From Alloyangia pacifica (GTDB lineage: Bacteria > Pseudomonadota > Alphaproteobacteria > Rhodobacterales > Rhodobacteraceae): a stretch of 64,000 bases of DNA. Below, in pieces: positions 42,449 through 51,885 of the stretch. Every line of letters starts with the position of its first letter. Positions within the stretch are counted from its first letter, which is position 1. Below the pieces are notes generated by a model. The model was not told the DNA's origin. It searched no databases and saw only the letters and a list, made by a program, of their open reading frames with translations. The stretch covers positions 67,501-131,500 of the forward strand of contig NZ_CP022192.1 of NCBI RefSeq assembly GCF_003111685.1, in the 5' to 3' direction. Position numbers and translations under genes: made by a program.

Positions 42449-45400
42449 TCAGGTCTTTGCCAGCCGGTAGATCGCAGGGATCACCAGCACGGTCAGCGCG
42501 GTCGAGGTCAGCAGCCCGAAGAGCAGCGAGATCGCCAGGCCTTGGAAGATCGGGTCCATCAGGATCACCGCCGCGCCGATCATCGCCGCCAGCGCGGTCA
42601 GCAGGATCGGCTTGAAGCGTGTCGCCCCGGCCTCGATCAGCGTCTCGACATCGAGCGGTTTGTCGGGCTGGGCGTGGCGGATGAAGTCCACCAGCAGGAT
42701 CGAGTTGCGCACGATGATCCCCGCCAGCGCGATGAAGCCGATCATCGAGGGCGCCGAGAAGGGCGCGCCAAAAAGCCAGTGGCCGACGATGATGCCGAGG
42801 AAGGTCAGCGGCACCGGCGTCAGGATTACCAGCGGCAGGCGGAAGCTGCCGAACTGCGCCACCACGAGGATGTAAATTCCCAGCAGGGCCACCGCGAAGG
42901 CCGCGCCCATGTCGCGGAAGGTGACCCAGGTGACCTCCCATTCGCCATCCCACAGAATGCTCGGGCTCGAGGTGTCCTGCGGCTGGCCGTGCATCGAGAT
43001 CGACGGCTTTTGCCCCTCGGGCCAGTCGAGACCATCCAGGATGTCGGCGGCGGCAAGCATGCCGTAGAGCGGCGACTCGAAGTCGCCCGCCATCTCGCCC
43101 ATCACCATGATCGTCTCGAGGCCGTTGTGGCGGAAGATCGGGAAGGAGGTGAGCTCGTCCTGCAAGGTCACCACATCGCCCAGTTCCACCACGCCGCGCC
43201 CGCCGGGCAGGGCGTCGGCCGGCACAGGGGTCGAGAGCGCGGTGGCATCCATCACCCGGTCCGAGCGGTCGCGCGACAGAACGATGGGGATGGGCCGCCG
43301 CTCGCCGCCACGGTGCGAGTAGCCCACGGTGCCGCTCCCGTAGAGCAGCGACAGCGTGTCCAGCGCGTCGGATTCCTGCACCTTGTAGAAATCCAGCGCC
43401 GAGGGGTCGAGCCCCACGCGGCGGCGCGGGGCCTGCACGCCGTAGCTGTCGTCGACATCGACGACGTAGGGGATCTCGTCGAAGGCGGCGCGGACGCGCT
43501 CGGCCACCCTGCGGCGGCTCTCGGCGTCGGGGCCGTAGACCTCGGCCATGAGCGTCGAGATCACCGGCGGGCCGGGGGGCGGCTCGACGGTCTTCAGCAC
43601 CGTGCCTTCGGGCAGCTCGAGCGCCGCGAGCTTCTCGCGCAGGTCCAGGGCGATCTGGTGGCTGGTGCGGTCGCGGTCCCCCTTGGGGGCGAGGTTGATC
43701 TGCACGTCGCCCATCTCGGGGAGCTGGCGCAGGTAGTAGTGCCGCACCAGCCCGTTGAAGTTGAACGCCGAGGCGGTGCCCGCGTGGGTCTGGGCCGAGA
43801 TCGCCTCGGGCAGGGTGAGCGCGACGCGCGCCACCTGCTGCGCGACGGCGGCGGTGGTCTCGAGCGCGCTGCCCTCGGGCAGATCGATGACCACCGACAG
43901 CTCGGACTTGTTGTCGAAGGGCAGCAGCTTGACCGTGACGTCGCGCGTGTAGAGCGCGGCGAGCGAGCCGAAGGAGAGGACGGCCACCGCCAGCAGGAAG
44001 AGCGCCGAGACGGATTTGCGCGCCAGCAGCGGCCGGGCAACCGCGGCATAGAGCCGCCCCAGCGCGCCACCCGCCGCGCCGTGCTCGGCGCCAGGGTGCA
44101 GCGGCGCGCGACCGGCGATCCTGAGCATCAGCCACGGCGTGATGATCACCGCCACGAAGAAGGAAAAGATCATCGCCGCCGAGGCGTTGGCGGGGATGGG
44201 GCTCATGTAGGGCCCCATGAGGCCCGACACGAAGAGCATCGGCAGCAGCGCCACCACAACGGTCAGCGTGGCCACGATGGTCGGGTTGCCGACCTCTGCC
44301 ACCGCCGCGACGGTGGCGCCGAAGCGGCTCTGGCCCGCGTGCTTCATCGCCCAGTGGCGGGCAATGTTCTCGATCACCACGATGGCGTCGTCGACGAGAA
44401 TGCCGATCGAGAAGATCAGCGCGAAGAGCGACACGCGGTTGAGCGTGTAGCCCATGATCCAGGCGGCGAAGAGCGTCAGCAGGATAGTCACCGGGATGAC
44501 GATGGCGACCACGATGGCCTCGCGCCAGCCGATGGCGAAGAGCACCAGCACGACGATCGACAGCGTGGCGAGCCCGAGATGGAAGAGCAGCTCGTTGGCC
44601 TTTTCGTCGGCGGTCTCGCCATAGTCGCGGGTGATCTCGACCGTTATGGACGAGGGGATGGTATCGCCCTCCATCGCTTCAACCCGGTGCAGGATCTCCT
44701 CGGCAACCACAACGGCATTGGCCCCGGCGCGCTTGGCCAGCGCCAGCGTCACGGCGGGGCGGCTCTCGATGCCGTCGGGCCCGTGGCCGACGGTGCTGAC
44801 GTAGTCCACGTCGGTGTCGGTCTCGAGCGTCACCTCGGCCACGTCGCGCAGGTAGACGGTGCGCCCGTCGCGGGCGGTCAGCTCGAGATTGCCGATCTCC
44901 TCGGAGGTGGTGAGCGTCTCGCCGACCACCAGCCCGACCTGCCGGCCGCCCTCGCGCAGGGTGCCGAGCGGCAGCGCGGTATTGGCGCCCTCGATCTTGC
45001 CCCAGAGCTGTTGCAGGGTGATCCCGTAGAGCGCCAGCCGCGCCGGGTCGGGGTTCACCCGCAGCTGCGGCTCGGTGCCGCCGATGACATAGGTGAGGCC
45101 CACATCCTTGATGGCCGCGAGCCGCGCCTCGAGCTCGCGCGCGACGCGGGTGAGATCGGCGGGGGTGACGGCGGTCTGCCCATCGGCGGGCGAGAGGGTG
45201 AGCGCCACGATGGCCACATCGTTGATGCCCCGCCCGACGATCAGCGGCTCGGGGATGCCGACGGGGATGCGGCCCAGGTTGGCGAGGATGCGGTCGCGCA
45301 CGCGCAGGATCGCGGTGTCGGACGACACCCCGACGTTGAATCGCGCTGTGACCATGACCACGTCGTCGCGGGTCTCGGAGTAGACGTGTTCGACCTCGTC

Positions 45401-45664
45401 GATGCCCTTGACGATGGTCTCGAGCGGCTCGGTCACCAGTTTCACCGCGTCCCCGGCACGCAGCCCGTCCGCCTGCACGTGGATGTCGACGAGCGGGACC
45501 GAGATCTGCGGCTCCTCCTCGCGCGGCAGGGCGGCAAGGGCGATGAGGCCGACCGCGAGCGAGGCGATGAGGAACAGCGGGGTGAGCGGCGACTTGAGGA
45601 AGGCGCGGGTGAGGTGCCCGGCCAGTCCGAGGGCGCCCGAGGCGCCGCTATCGTGGTCAGTCAT
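42449..45664 (-). CDS. RND-family efflux transporter permease
   Basis: A 1071-residue inner-membrane pump of the resistance-nodulation-division family. Twelve membrane helices in two halves; typical regions are FLIASLAVGLIALAALPREEEPQISVPLVDIHV, RVSLFALIFSIGILVDDAIVVIENIARHW with the proton-relay acidic pair, and FSAPSMIGFIALAGIIVRNSILLVDFIRH. The start at 45664 overlaps the end of the membrane-fusion gene by 8 bp. No outer-membrane channel gene is adjacent, so a TolC-like protein elsewhere is needed. Substrate class is unknown. Confidence 0.93.
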   Translation of the reverse strand: MTDHDSGASGALGLAGHLTRAFLKSPLTPLFLIASLAVGLIALAALPREEEPQISVPLVDIHVQADGLRAGDAVKLVTEPLETIVKGIDEVEHVYSETRDDVVMVTARFNVGVSSDTAILRVRDRILANLGRIPVGIPEPLIVGRGINDVAIVALTLSPADGQTAVTPADLTRVARELEARLAAIKDVGLTYVIGGTEPQLRVNPDPARLALYGITLQQLWGKIEGANTALPLGTLREGGRQVGLVVGETLTTSEEIGNLELTARDGRTVYLRDVAEVTLETDTDVDYVSTVGHGPDGIESRPAVTLALAKRAGANAVVVAEEILHRVEAMEGDTIPSSITVEITRDYGETADEKANELLFHLGLATLSIVVLVLFAIGWREAIVVAIVIPVTILLTLFAAWIMGYTLNRVSLFALIFSIGILVDDAIVVIENIARHWAMKHAGQSRFGATVAAVAEVGNPTIVATLTVVVALLPMLFVSGLMGPYMSPIPANASAAMIFSFFVAVIITPWLMLRIAGRAPLHPGAEHGAAGGALGRLYAAVARPLLARKSVSALFLLAVAVLSFGSLAALYTRDVTVKLLPFDNKSELSVVIDLPEGSALETTAAVAQQVARVALTLPEAISAQTHAGTASAFNFNGLVRHYYLRQLPEMGDVQINLAPKGDRDRTSHQIALDLREKLAALELPEGTVLKTVEPPPGPPVISTLMAEVYGPDAESRRRVAERVRAAFDEIPYVVDVDDSYGVQAPRRRVGLDPSALDFYKVQESDALDTLSLLYGSGTVGYSHRGGERRPIPIVLSRDRSDRVMDATALSTPVPADALPGGRGVVELGDVVTLQDELTSFPIFRHNGLETIMVMGEMAGDFESPLYGMLAAADILDGLDWPEGQKPSISMHGQPQDTSSPSILWDGEWEVTWVTFRDMGAAFAVALLGIYILVVAQFGSFRLPLVILTPVPLTFLGIIVGHWLFGAPFSAPSMIGFIALAGIIVRNSILLVDFIRHAQPDKPLDVETLIEAGATRFKPILLTALAAMIGAAVILMDPIFQGLAISLLFGLLTSTALTVLVIPAIYRLAKT

Positions 45665-46652
45665 CGAAGAGCACCACGGTCTCGCCGGCATCGAGCCCGG
45701 TCAGGATTTCGCGCCATGCGGCGCCTTCCCGGGTCACCGCGCGGCCCGGCACGACGATGCGCTGCACCGGTCCCTCGGCGGTTTCGACCACGACCATGTC
45801 GAGCCCGCCGCCCCTGCCGATTGCGGCCTCGGGCACGAGGATGGCCTGCCGCGCGCCCACCGGGAGCCGCACCGGCAGGCGCAGGCCGACGTAGCGCTCT
45901 TCGAGCCCGGCGACTTCGACGTCGGCCTGCAGGCGACCGCCCTCGATCTGCGGGTAGAGCTTGGCGATTGTCCCCGCGCCAGTGGGGCTCCCGGTGGGGC
46001 TTGCGGGGCCGTGGCCACTTTCCATCTCGATCCGGTCGCCCTCGGCCAGGGTCTGCGCGAACCGCTCGGGAATCGACAGGCGCAGGAAGGCGCCGCCGCT
46101 GCCGATCAGCGCAACCGTCTCGCCTTGGCCGACGAAGGAGCCGCGCGAGACCGGCACCGACAGCACGATGCCCGCCTCGGGCGCGGTGACCCCGCCTTCC
46201 TCGATCTGCCGCTGGATCACCCGGCGCTGCGCCTCGGTTGCGGCGATCTGACTGGTCAGCACGTCGACCGAGGTCTGCAACGCGTCGAGCCTTTGCGCCG
46301 AGATCGTGCCGCTCTGCTGCAGGGTCTGGCCGCGGGTGAGATCTGCCTGGGCGTTGCCGAGCTGGGCGCGCAGCGCCTCGGCCTGGGCATCGAGCGCGTC
46401 GATCTGGACCGAGAGCTTTTCATCCTCGACGGTGCCGACGAGCTGCCCGGCCTCGACCCGGTCGCCCTCGGTGACGTTCAGCGCGACCAGCGTGCCCGCG
46501 ATGCGGGCCCGGGCGGGCAGCTCGTTGCGGGTCTCGACCTCGCCGTAGACGGGCTTCCACTCGGTGATCGGTTCGGAAATGACGGGCTGCGTCTGGGCCA
46601 GAGCGCCGCTGGCGGCCCAGAACAGGAGTATCGAAAGCACGGTAGGTCGCAT
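45657..46652 (-). CDS. RND efflux periplasmic adaptor (membrane-fusion protein)
   Basis: A 331-residue adaptor with signal peptide MRPTVLSILLFWAASGALA, lipoyl half-motifs (ARIAGTLVALNVTEGDRVEAGQLVGTVED, GVTAPEAGIVLSVPVSRGSFVGQGETVALIGS) flanking a helical hairpin (QIDALDAQAEALRAQLGNAQADLTRGQTL). Start 46652 has GAGGGA upstream. It is coupled to the RND permease by overlap. An inverted repeat at 46676-46695 in its AT-rich promoter is a candidate repressor site, but no TetR-type regulator lies nearby. Confidence 0.92.
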   Translation of the reverse strand: MRPTVLSILLFWAASGALAQTQPVISEPITEWKPVYGEVETRNELPARARIAGTLVALNVTEGDRVEAGQLVGTVEDEKLSVQIDALDAQAEALRAQLGNAQADLTRGQTLQQSGTISAQRLDALQTSVDVLTSQIAATEAQRRVIQRQIEEGGVTAPEAGIVLSVPVSRGSFVGQGETVALIGSGGAFLRLSIPERFAQTLAEGDRIEMESGHGPASPTGSPTGAGTIAKLYPQIEGGRLQADVEVAGLEERYVGLRLPVRLPVGARQAILVPEAAIGRGGGLDMVVVETAEGPVQRIVVPGRAVTREGAAWREILTGLDAGETVVLFDD

Positions 46653-46675
46653 GGCAGTCCCTCGCGGGCGACTTA

Positions 46676-46695
46676 ATATTCCATAACGTGAATAT
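46676..46695. promoter_or_regulatory. Inverted repeat in the efflux promoter
   Basis: ATATTC-N8-GAATAT, perfect arms, 24 bp upstream of the adaptor gene in an AT-rich promoter. A candidate operator for a regulator encoded outside this window. Confidence 0.45.
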
Positions 46696-46779
46696 AAATA
46701 GAATTCCAGTAGAAACCTGCACTTCAATACTTGGGCGAGGCGTTGCCGGGCGCAGGCGATCATCGGCCCCGCGCCCCGC

Positions 46780-47745
46780 TCACCTGTCCGCCAGGACCTC
46801 GGGCGCGGCGCCGGTGAGCTCGCGCCCGGCGCTCTGGTACCAGCGCTGGAGGCCGTCCCAGATCTCTTCGGCCTCTTCCGCGTACCAGAAGAGATCGCGG
46901 TCCTCGGGGTCGATCACCCCTTCCTCAACAAGGAAGTCCACGTCGAAGGCCCGCCGCCAGAAGCTCTCGCCGACCAGCACCACGGGCACCGGGAGGATCT
47001 TGCGGGTCTGGATCAGCGTCAGCGTTTCGAAGAGCTCGTCCAGCGTGCCGTAGCCGCCGGGGAAGACGACCAGCGCCCGGGCGCGCTTGAGAAAATGCAG
47101 CTTGCGCAGGGCGAAGTAGTGGAAGCGGAAGCAGAGGTCGGGCGTGAGGTAGGGATTGGGGTATTGCTCGTGCGGCAGGGTGATGTTGAGACCGACGCTG
47201 CGCGCCCCGGCCTCGTGACTGCCGCGGTTCGCCGCCTCCATCATGCCCGGCCCGCCGCCGGTGACCACCACCAGCCGGTTGCCGGGCGGCCCTTCCTGCG
47301 AACCGACGATCCGCCCGAAGGCGCGCGCGACGTCGTAGTAGCGACTCTTGTGGGCCACGCGCCGGGCGATGGCGAGCGCGTCTTGCAGGGCCGGATCGCC
47401 CGGGGACTGCGCCAATGCAGCCGCGCGCGCGGCCACCTCCGCCGCGGCGCGGGCCGGCTCGGGAATGCGCGTCGCGCCGAAGACGACGACGGAATGGGCG
47501 ATGCCATGCGCCTGCAGCAGCGTCTCGGCCTTCTGGTAGTCGAGCATCAGCCGCACCCCGCGCATGTCGTCGCGGTCGAGGAAGTTCACGTCGTGATCGC
47601 CCGCTCGGTAGCTCGGGCTGGCCATGATCCGGCGCACGAGGTCCGGCGCGCGCCGGTCCTCGGTGGCGGGTTTCGGCGCGCACCACGGCAGATCCACGTC
47701 GCGCTCCGCGCTCGGCGGCGGTGTCTCGGGGCAATCTTCCATCAT
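46780..47745 (-). CDS. LOG-family / TIGR00730 Rossmann-fold protein
   Basis: A 321-residue protein with the lysine-decarboxylase-like signature PGGYGTLDELFETLTLIQ and the upstream GGGPGMMEAANRGSHEAGA. Characterised relatives are cytokinin-riboside monophosphate phosphoribohydrolases (LOG) or related nucleotide hydrolases. It has an N-terminal extension of about 70 residues before VVVFGATRIPEPA, as in the longer bacterial subgroup. It lies upstream of the RND pair on the same strand with its own gap; no functional link is evident. Confidence 0.85.
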   Translation of the reverse strand: MMEDCPETPPPSAERDVDLPWCAPKPATEDRRAPDLVRRIMASPSYRAGDHDVNFLDRDDMRGVRLMLDYQKAETLLQAHGIAHSVVVFGATRIPEPARAAAEVAARAAALAQSPGDPALQDALAIARRVAHKSRYYDVARAFGRIVGSQEGPPGNRLVVVTGGGPGMMEAANRGSHEAGARSVGLNITLPHEQYPNPYLTPDLCFRFHYFALRKLHFLKRARALVVFPGGYGTLDELFETLTLIQTRKILPVPVVLVGESFWRRAFDVDFLVEEGVIDPEDRDLFWYAEEAEEIWDGLQRWYQSAGRELTGAAPEVLADR

Positions 47746-48078
47746 CGGCCCTCCTTCTTCTTTCCGCGCACCGGCAGGCGTCCGGTGGCACGCTCCATGA
47801 TCTCCTCGGTGACTGCATTCCGCCGCGGCGGGGGGCGTCGCCCTGTCCGGCGGGCCAAGCTCTGGGGTTTCATGGGGCGGTCCTCGCCACGACGATCTGC
47901 TTCAAGGTAACGGATTCGCGCGCCGTTACCTTGCGCCGTGTCAAACCCTCCGCCTTTGCAGCGCCTTGTGAAGGCGACCGCGATCCCCTTGCATTGCGCT
48001 TCGCGACAGGTCCCGGGTCAGCGCCGGGCTTTCCCGCGGCGCCCGCGTGGCGCATAGTCAGCTCAGGAGGATCCCACC
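47746..48078. promoter_or_regulatory. Non-coding gap with a strong inverted repeat
   Basis: No supported gene in 333 bp. At 47904-47932 a perfect 10-bp inverted repeat AAGGTAACGG-N9-CCGTTACCTT stands out. It shares GGTAACG with the inverted pair upstream of repA. The right end holds the ribosome-binding site (CTCAGGAGG) of the gene at 48079. The repeat could be an operator, a partition-type site or a hairpin terminator; there is no T-run. Confidence 0.5.
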
Positions 48079-48804
48079 ATGATAGACGTGAAAGATATCG
48101 GTGAGCACGGCATTCTCGAGCTGACGATGACCCCGCCGGTCACCGATTCCGATTACCGCGACAAGCTGATGCCCGCGCTCGACGCGGCGCTGACCAAGGG
48201 CGACCGGCTTCGGTTGCTGGCCATCGTCGAGGCGCGCCCCTCGGAGTTCACCCTCGGTGCGATGGTGCAGGATGCGCGGACCGGGCTCAAGCACTGGCGC
48301 GGCTTCGACCGCATCGCGCTGGTGAGCGACGACAAGGTCGTCAGGGCGGCGGTCGGGGGGGTCTCGGTCTTCATGCCGTGCCCGGTCTCCACCTTCGCGA
48401 TGGCCGAGGTCGACGCGGCGCGGCGCTGGCTGCGCGAGAGCCTCGGCACGATCCAGCAAGAGGATCTTGGCGACGGCATGCTCGAGGTGCGGTTGCGCGG
48501 AAAAGTGGATGGCGCAGCCTATGACGAGGCCATCGGCGATCTCGACAGTTTCTTCGCGGCGCATGAAACGGTGCGGCTGCTCATCGACCTGCGCGATTTC
48601 GACGGCTGGCAGGGGCTCGACGCGCTGCGCGACCATTTCTACCTCGTGCGCGGCCATGCCAAGCGGGTGCAGCGCGCGGCGATCGTCGGCGATGCCGGCT
48701 GGCAGGAGATGGCGGTTCAGATCGGCAAGCGCGCCTTCGGACTCGAGGCGAAGTATTTCGCCGCCGCCGACATGGCCAAGGCGAAGGCGTGGCTGGCGGG
48801 TTGA
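48079..48804 (+). CDS. Tandem SpoIIAA/STAS-like (DUF3478-type) protein
   Basis: A 241-residue protein made of two related domains of about 120 residues. Each has a central strand-helix unit: RLRLLAIVEARPSEFTLGAMVQDARTGLKHWRGFDRIALVSDD in the first and VRLLIDLRDFDGWQGLDALRDHFYLVRGHAKRVQRAAIVGDAGW in the second. Such SpoIIAA-like proteins are small cytosolic stress or lipid-binding proteins of unclear function. AGGAGG precedes the ATG. The duplicated form in one chain is less common than the single-domain form. Confidence 0.8.
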   Translation: MIDVKDIGEHGILELTMTPPVTDSDYRDKLMPALDAALTKGDRLRLLAIVEARPSEFTLGAMVQDARTGLKHWRGFDRIALVSDDKVVRAAVGGVSVFMPCPVSTFAMAEVDAARRWLRESLGTIQQEDLGDGMLEVRLRGKVDGAAYDEAIGDLDSFFAAHETVRLLIDLRDFDGWQGLDALRDHFYLVRGHAKRVQRAAIVGDAGWQEMAVQIGKRAFGLEAKYFAAADMAKAKAWLAG

Positions 48805-48816
48805 GCGCGCCGAAGG

Positions 48817-49146
48817 CTAGCGCCCGAGCCGCCCCTGCACGCGGCGCCTGACGTCGTCGGGCTCCTCGCCGAGCGCGCGCAGGAGCGCGGCGAGATCGCC
48901 GCGGGTGCCGTGCAACTGGTCGATGAGCTGCATGACCATCCCCAGCGCGTCGTCGTTCAGCTCGAAGTCGTCGCAGAGATCGCAGAGCAGCTCCATCCGC
49001 GCGATGTCGACCTGGCGATAGACCGCGCGACCGCTCGCCTCGGCGGGATAGATCACCTGCGCGCGCAGGAAGCGGGTGAGGCGCGCGCGGTCGAGCCGCC
49101 CGACGGCGGCGATGGCTTCTTCCTCGGAGTAGAAGACGCGGGTCAT
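48817..49146 (-). CDS. cbpM: CbpM chaperone modulator
   Basis: About 109 residues. A MerR-like start (YSEEEAIAAVGRLDRARLTRFLRAQVIYPAEASGRAVYRQVDIARMELLCDLCDDFELNDDALGMVMQLIDQLHGTR) matches CbpM, which binds and inhibits the co-chaperone CbpA. ATG 49146 is preferred over TTG 49152. It follows cbpA by an overlap of start/stop regions (cbpA stop at 49149-49151), the classical cbpA-cbpM order. Confidence 0.88.
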   Translation of the reverse strand: MTRVFYSEEEAIAAVGRLDRARLTRFLRAQVIYPAEASGRAVYRQVDIARMELLCDLCDDFELNDDALGMVMQLIDQLHGTRGDLAALLRALGEEPDDVRRRVQGRLGR

Positions 49147-49148
49147 GC

Positions 49149-50093
49149 TCAAGTCCTCCAGCCCTTGCGCGGATCATACGGGTGGCTCTTGGCCCATTCC
49201 TCCATGAAGTCGGCGAGCCTGTCGTCGACCTGCTTGGGCATCACGATCTGCAGTTCGATGCGCTGGTCGCCGGCGGCGCGTCCCGCGGCGGCGACGCCCC
49301 GCCCGCGCAGCCGCAGGGTCTGGCCGCTGCTGGCGCCCTTGGGGATGGTGACCTTCACTGGCCCGGCGATGGTGGGCGCCTCGACCTTGGCCCCGAGCGT
49401 TGCCTCGTAAAGGGTGATCGGCAGCGAGATGACGATGTCGTCGCCCTCGCGGCGGAAGATCGGGTGCGGCTGTATCGAGAAGGTCACATAGGCATCCCCC
49501 GGCGCGCCGCCGCCGATGCCCGGCCCGCCCTTGCCGCGCAGCCGCAGGGTGGTGCCGTCGGCGACGCCCTTGGGGATTTTCACCTCGAGGTTGCCGCCTC
49601 CGGGCAGGGTGATCCGCATGGAGCCGCCGTTCGCCGCGTCGAGGAAGGGGACCTCGAGCGCGTATTGCGCATCGGCGCCGCGGGCGCGGAAGCCGTAGCC
49701 GCCCTGTCCCTGAGCGTGTCCACTGCCCTGGCCCCCGGCCTGACGGCGCAGGAACTCGGCGAAGATGTCCTCGGCGTCGCCGAAGTCCTCGTAGCGCGGG
49801 TCGCGGCGGTAGGGGTTGTCGGCCTGCTCGGCGAAATCGCGGTAGAAGCGGCGCTCCTGCGGGCGCTCCTGCCCGCTGGCGTCGATCTCGCCGCGGTCGA
49901 AGCGGGCGCGCTTCTCTGGGTCCTTCAGCAGCTCGAAGGCCGCGCCGGCCGCCTTGAAGCGCGCTTCGGAGGTTGAATCGCCCGGGTGCAGGTCGGGGTG
50001 GCTCTCCTTGGCGATCCTGCGGTAGGCCTTCTTGATCTCGTCGGCGCTGGCGGTCTTTGTCACGCCGAGCACGTCATAGGGGTTGTCGCTCAT
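49149..50093 (-). CDS. cbpA: CbpA DnaJ-class co-chaperone
   Basis: A 314-residue Hsp40. J-domain with the HPD motif in YRRIAKESHPDLHPGD, a Gly-rich linker (GGQGSGHAQGQGGYGF) and two DnaJ C-terminal beta domains (VEVKIPKGVADGTTLRLRGKGGPG-type, KVTIPKGASSGQTLRLRGRG). It has no zinc finger, which marks CbpA rather than DnaJ. Start MSDNPYDVLG at 50093. It stimulates DnaK in the cytosol; its modulator cbpM is immediately downstream. Confidence 0.92.
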   Translation of the reverse strand: MSDNPYDVLGVTKTASADEIKKAYRRIAKESHPDLHPGDSTSEARFKAAGAAFELLKDPEKRARFDRGEIDASGQERPQERRFYRDFAEQADNPYRRDPRYEDFGDAEDIFAEFLRRQAGGQGSGHAQGQGGYGFRARGADAQYALEVPFLDAANGGSMRITLPGGGNLEVKIPKGVADGTTLRLRGKGGPGIGGGAPGDAYVTFSIQPHPIFRREGDDIVISLPITLYEATLGAKVEAPTIAGPVKVTIPKGASSGQTLRLRGRGVAAAGRAAGDQRIELQIVMPKQVDDRLADFMEEWAKSHPYDPRKGWRT

Positions 50094-50233
50094 CGCCGCT
50101 CCACCGGTGAGTCCGCTCGTGACGAGTAGAGCCGGTTCGGGCGTATCCCGCAACTGCGCGCTGCGGTTTTCGGGCGCGAAGGCCGGCAGCCCGGGGGCCG
50201 CCGGCCTGGACCAGGGGATCGAGAGCGCCGGGC

Positions 50234-51073
50234 TCAGTAGACCGTCACGTCGAAGCCGAACCACTTCTCGGAGAGCGCCTTGGTGGTGCCGTCTGCCTTC
50301 ACCGAGTCCAGCGCCTTGTCGAACATCTCGCGCAGATCAGTGTCTTCCTTGCGCAGGCCGACCGAAGAGCCGCGTCCGAGGATGCCGCCCTGGAAGCGCG
50401 GGCCCGCCATGGTCATCTCGGCGTTTGCCGGTTCCTTGATCGTGGTCATCAGGTAGGCGGGCGAGGCGATCACCGCGTCGATGCGCCCGGCCAGCAGGTC
50501 GAGGTCATGCTGCTCGGTCGCCTTGTACTCGCGGATGGTCAGCTCGTCACCGAAGGTCTCCTGCATGAAGCGGGCTGAGATCGCCGAGCTCTGCACGCCG
50601 ATGGTCTTGCCCTTCAGCATCGGGCGGATCTCCTCGATCGCCTCTGCCGCGCCCTCGGGGTTGTTGGCGAGGTTGAACAGCTCGCCCTTCAGCGGCAGCT
50701 GCTCGAGCTCGCTGCCCTTGAGCACGCCGAAGGTCTGGCCGGTGGAGCCGTAGGGCTGCGAGAAGGAGATCACCTCTTCGCGCTTTGCAGTGGCCGACAT
50801 GCCGGCCATGATCGCGTCGTACTTGCCGGCCAGCAGGCCGGGGATGATGCCGTCCCAGTTCTGCGCGACGAGGGTGCACTCGACCTCCATCCGCTCGCAG
50901 AGCACCTTGTAGAGATCAACCTCGTAGCCGGTCAGCGTGCCGTCGGCCTCGGTGAAATTCCACGGCGCGAAGGCGCCTTCGGTGGCGATGGTGACGTGGG
51001 TCCAGTCCTTCGCCTCGGCAGTTGCGGCAATGGCAGCAAGGCCGAGCGTCGCGGCGATGAGTGTTTTTTTCAT
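50234..51073 (-). CDS. Polar amino-acid ABC transporter substrate-binding protein
   Basis: A 279-residue periplasmic binding protein with signal peptide MKKTLIAATLGLAAIAATAEA and the family-3 pattern VTIATEGAFAPWNFTEADGTLTGYEVDLYKVLCERME, WDGIIPGLLAGKYDAIMAGMSATAKREEVISFSQPY and ALSEKWFGFD. This lysine/arginine/ornithine-octopine type binds polar or cationic amino acids or derivatives. Last gene of the operon M20 amidohydrolase-permease-permease-ATPase-binding protein, suggesting uptake of an N-acylated or peptide-like substrate. Confidence 0.9.
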   Translation of the reverse strand: MKKTLIAATLGLAAIAATAEAKDWTHVTIATEGAFAPWNFTEADGTLTGYEVDLYKVLCERMEVECTLVAQNWDGIIPGLLAGKYDAIMAGMSATAKREEVISFSQPYGSTGQTFGVLKGSELEQLPLKGELFNLANNPEGAAEAIEEIRPMLKGKTIGVQSSAISARFMQETFGDELTIREYKATEQHDLDLLAGRIDAVIASPAYLMTTIKEPANAEMTMAGPRFQGGILGRGSSVGLRKEDTDLREMFDKALDSVKADGTTKALSEKWFGFDVTVY

Positions 51074-51123
51074 GGTGTATTCCCTTGTTGGTCTTTGGTT
51101 GCTCTGTTCGGGGGGAGCGCCGC

Positions 51124-51885
51124 TCAGGTCGTGGCGAAGCGCTGGAAACGGTCGGATCCGCCGCCGCCGAAAAGCTCGGCCGGGCTGCCCTCGCAGTCGA
51201 TCTGTCCCTCGTGCAGGAAGACGACGCGGTTCGAGACGTCGCGGGCAAAGCCCATCTCGTGGGTGACGACGAGCATGGTGCGGCCTTCTTCTGCGAGGCC
51301 GCGCATCACCCGCAGCACCTCGCCCACCAACTCGGGGTCGAGCGCCGAGGTTGGCTCGTCGAAGAGCATCACGTCGGGGTGCATGGCGAGCGCGCGGGCG
51401 ATCGCGGCGCGCTGCTGCTGGCCGCCCGAGAGCTGCGCGGGATAGGCGTCGCGCTTGGCGGCGATGCCGACCTTGTCGAGGAAGGCCAGCGCCTCGTCCT
51501 TCGCCTCGTCCTTCGAGCGGCCGAGCACGTGGATCGGCGCCTCCATGACGTTCTCGAGCACGGTCTTGTGCGACCAGAGATTGAACGACTGGAACACCAT
51601 GCCGACGCGAGCGCGCAGTCTTTGCACCCTCGCCGGATCGACGGGCTTTGCCCGTCCGGCGCGGTCGGTGACCAGCTCGATGCGCTCGTCGCCGATCCAG
51701 ACCTCGCCGCCCGTGGGCGTCTCGAGCAGGTTGATGCAGCGCAGCATGGTGGATTTGCCCGAGCCCGAGGAGCCGACGATCGAGACGACCTCGCCCCGGC
51801 GCGCCTCGAGATCGACGCCGCGCAGCACCTCGTTCGCGCCGAAGGATTTGCGCAGGCCGCGCAGGCGGATGGCGGGAGAGGTCAT
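51124..51885 (-). CDS. Amino-acid ABC transporter ATP-binding protein
   Basis: A 253-residue ATPase of the HisP/OccP type: Walker [11 protein letters not shown]-loop [18 protein letters not shown], signature [15 protein letters not shown], Walker [13 protein letters not shown], His in VTHEMGFAR. The ATG at 51885 overlaps the permease stop (ATGA). It energises the importer whose binding protein is at 50234-51073. Confidence 0.94.
   Translation of the reverse strand: MTSPAIRLRGLRKSFGANEVLRGVDLEARRGEVVSIVGSSGSGKSTMLRCINLLETPTGGEVWIGDERIELVTDRAGRAKPVDPARVQRLRARVGMVFQSFNLWSHKTVLENVMEAPIHVLGRSKDEAKDEALAFLDKVGIAAKRDAYPAQLSGGQQQRAAIARALAMHPDVMLFDEPTSALDPELVGEVLRVMRGLAEEGRTMLVVTHEMGFARDVSNRVVFLHEGQIDCEGSPAELFGGGGSDRFQRFATT

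Noticed and set aside
42392..46189. Plus-strand open frame of 1265 codons opposite the RND pump
   Set aside because: It is antisense to two clear family members (RND permease and adaptor), is low-complexity and rich in Arg/His/Asp, and has no recognisable domain. It is a GC-driven shadow.
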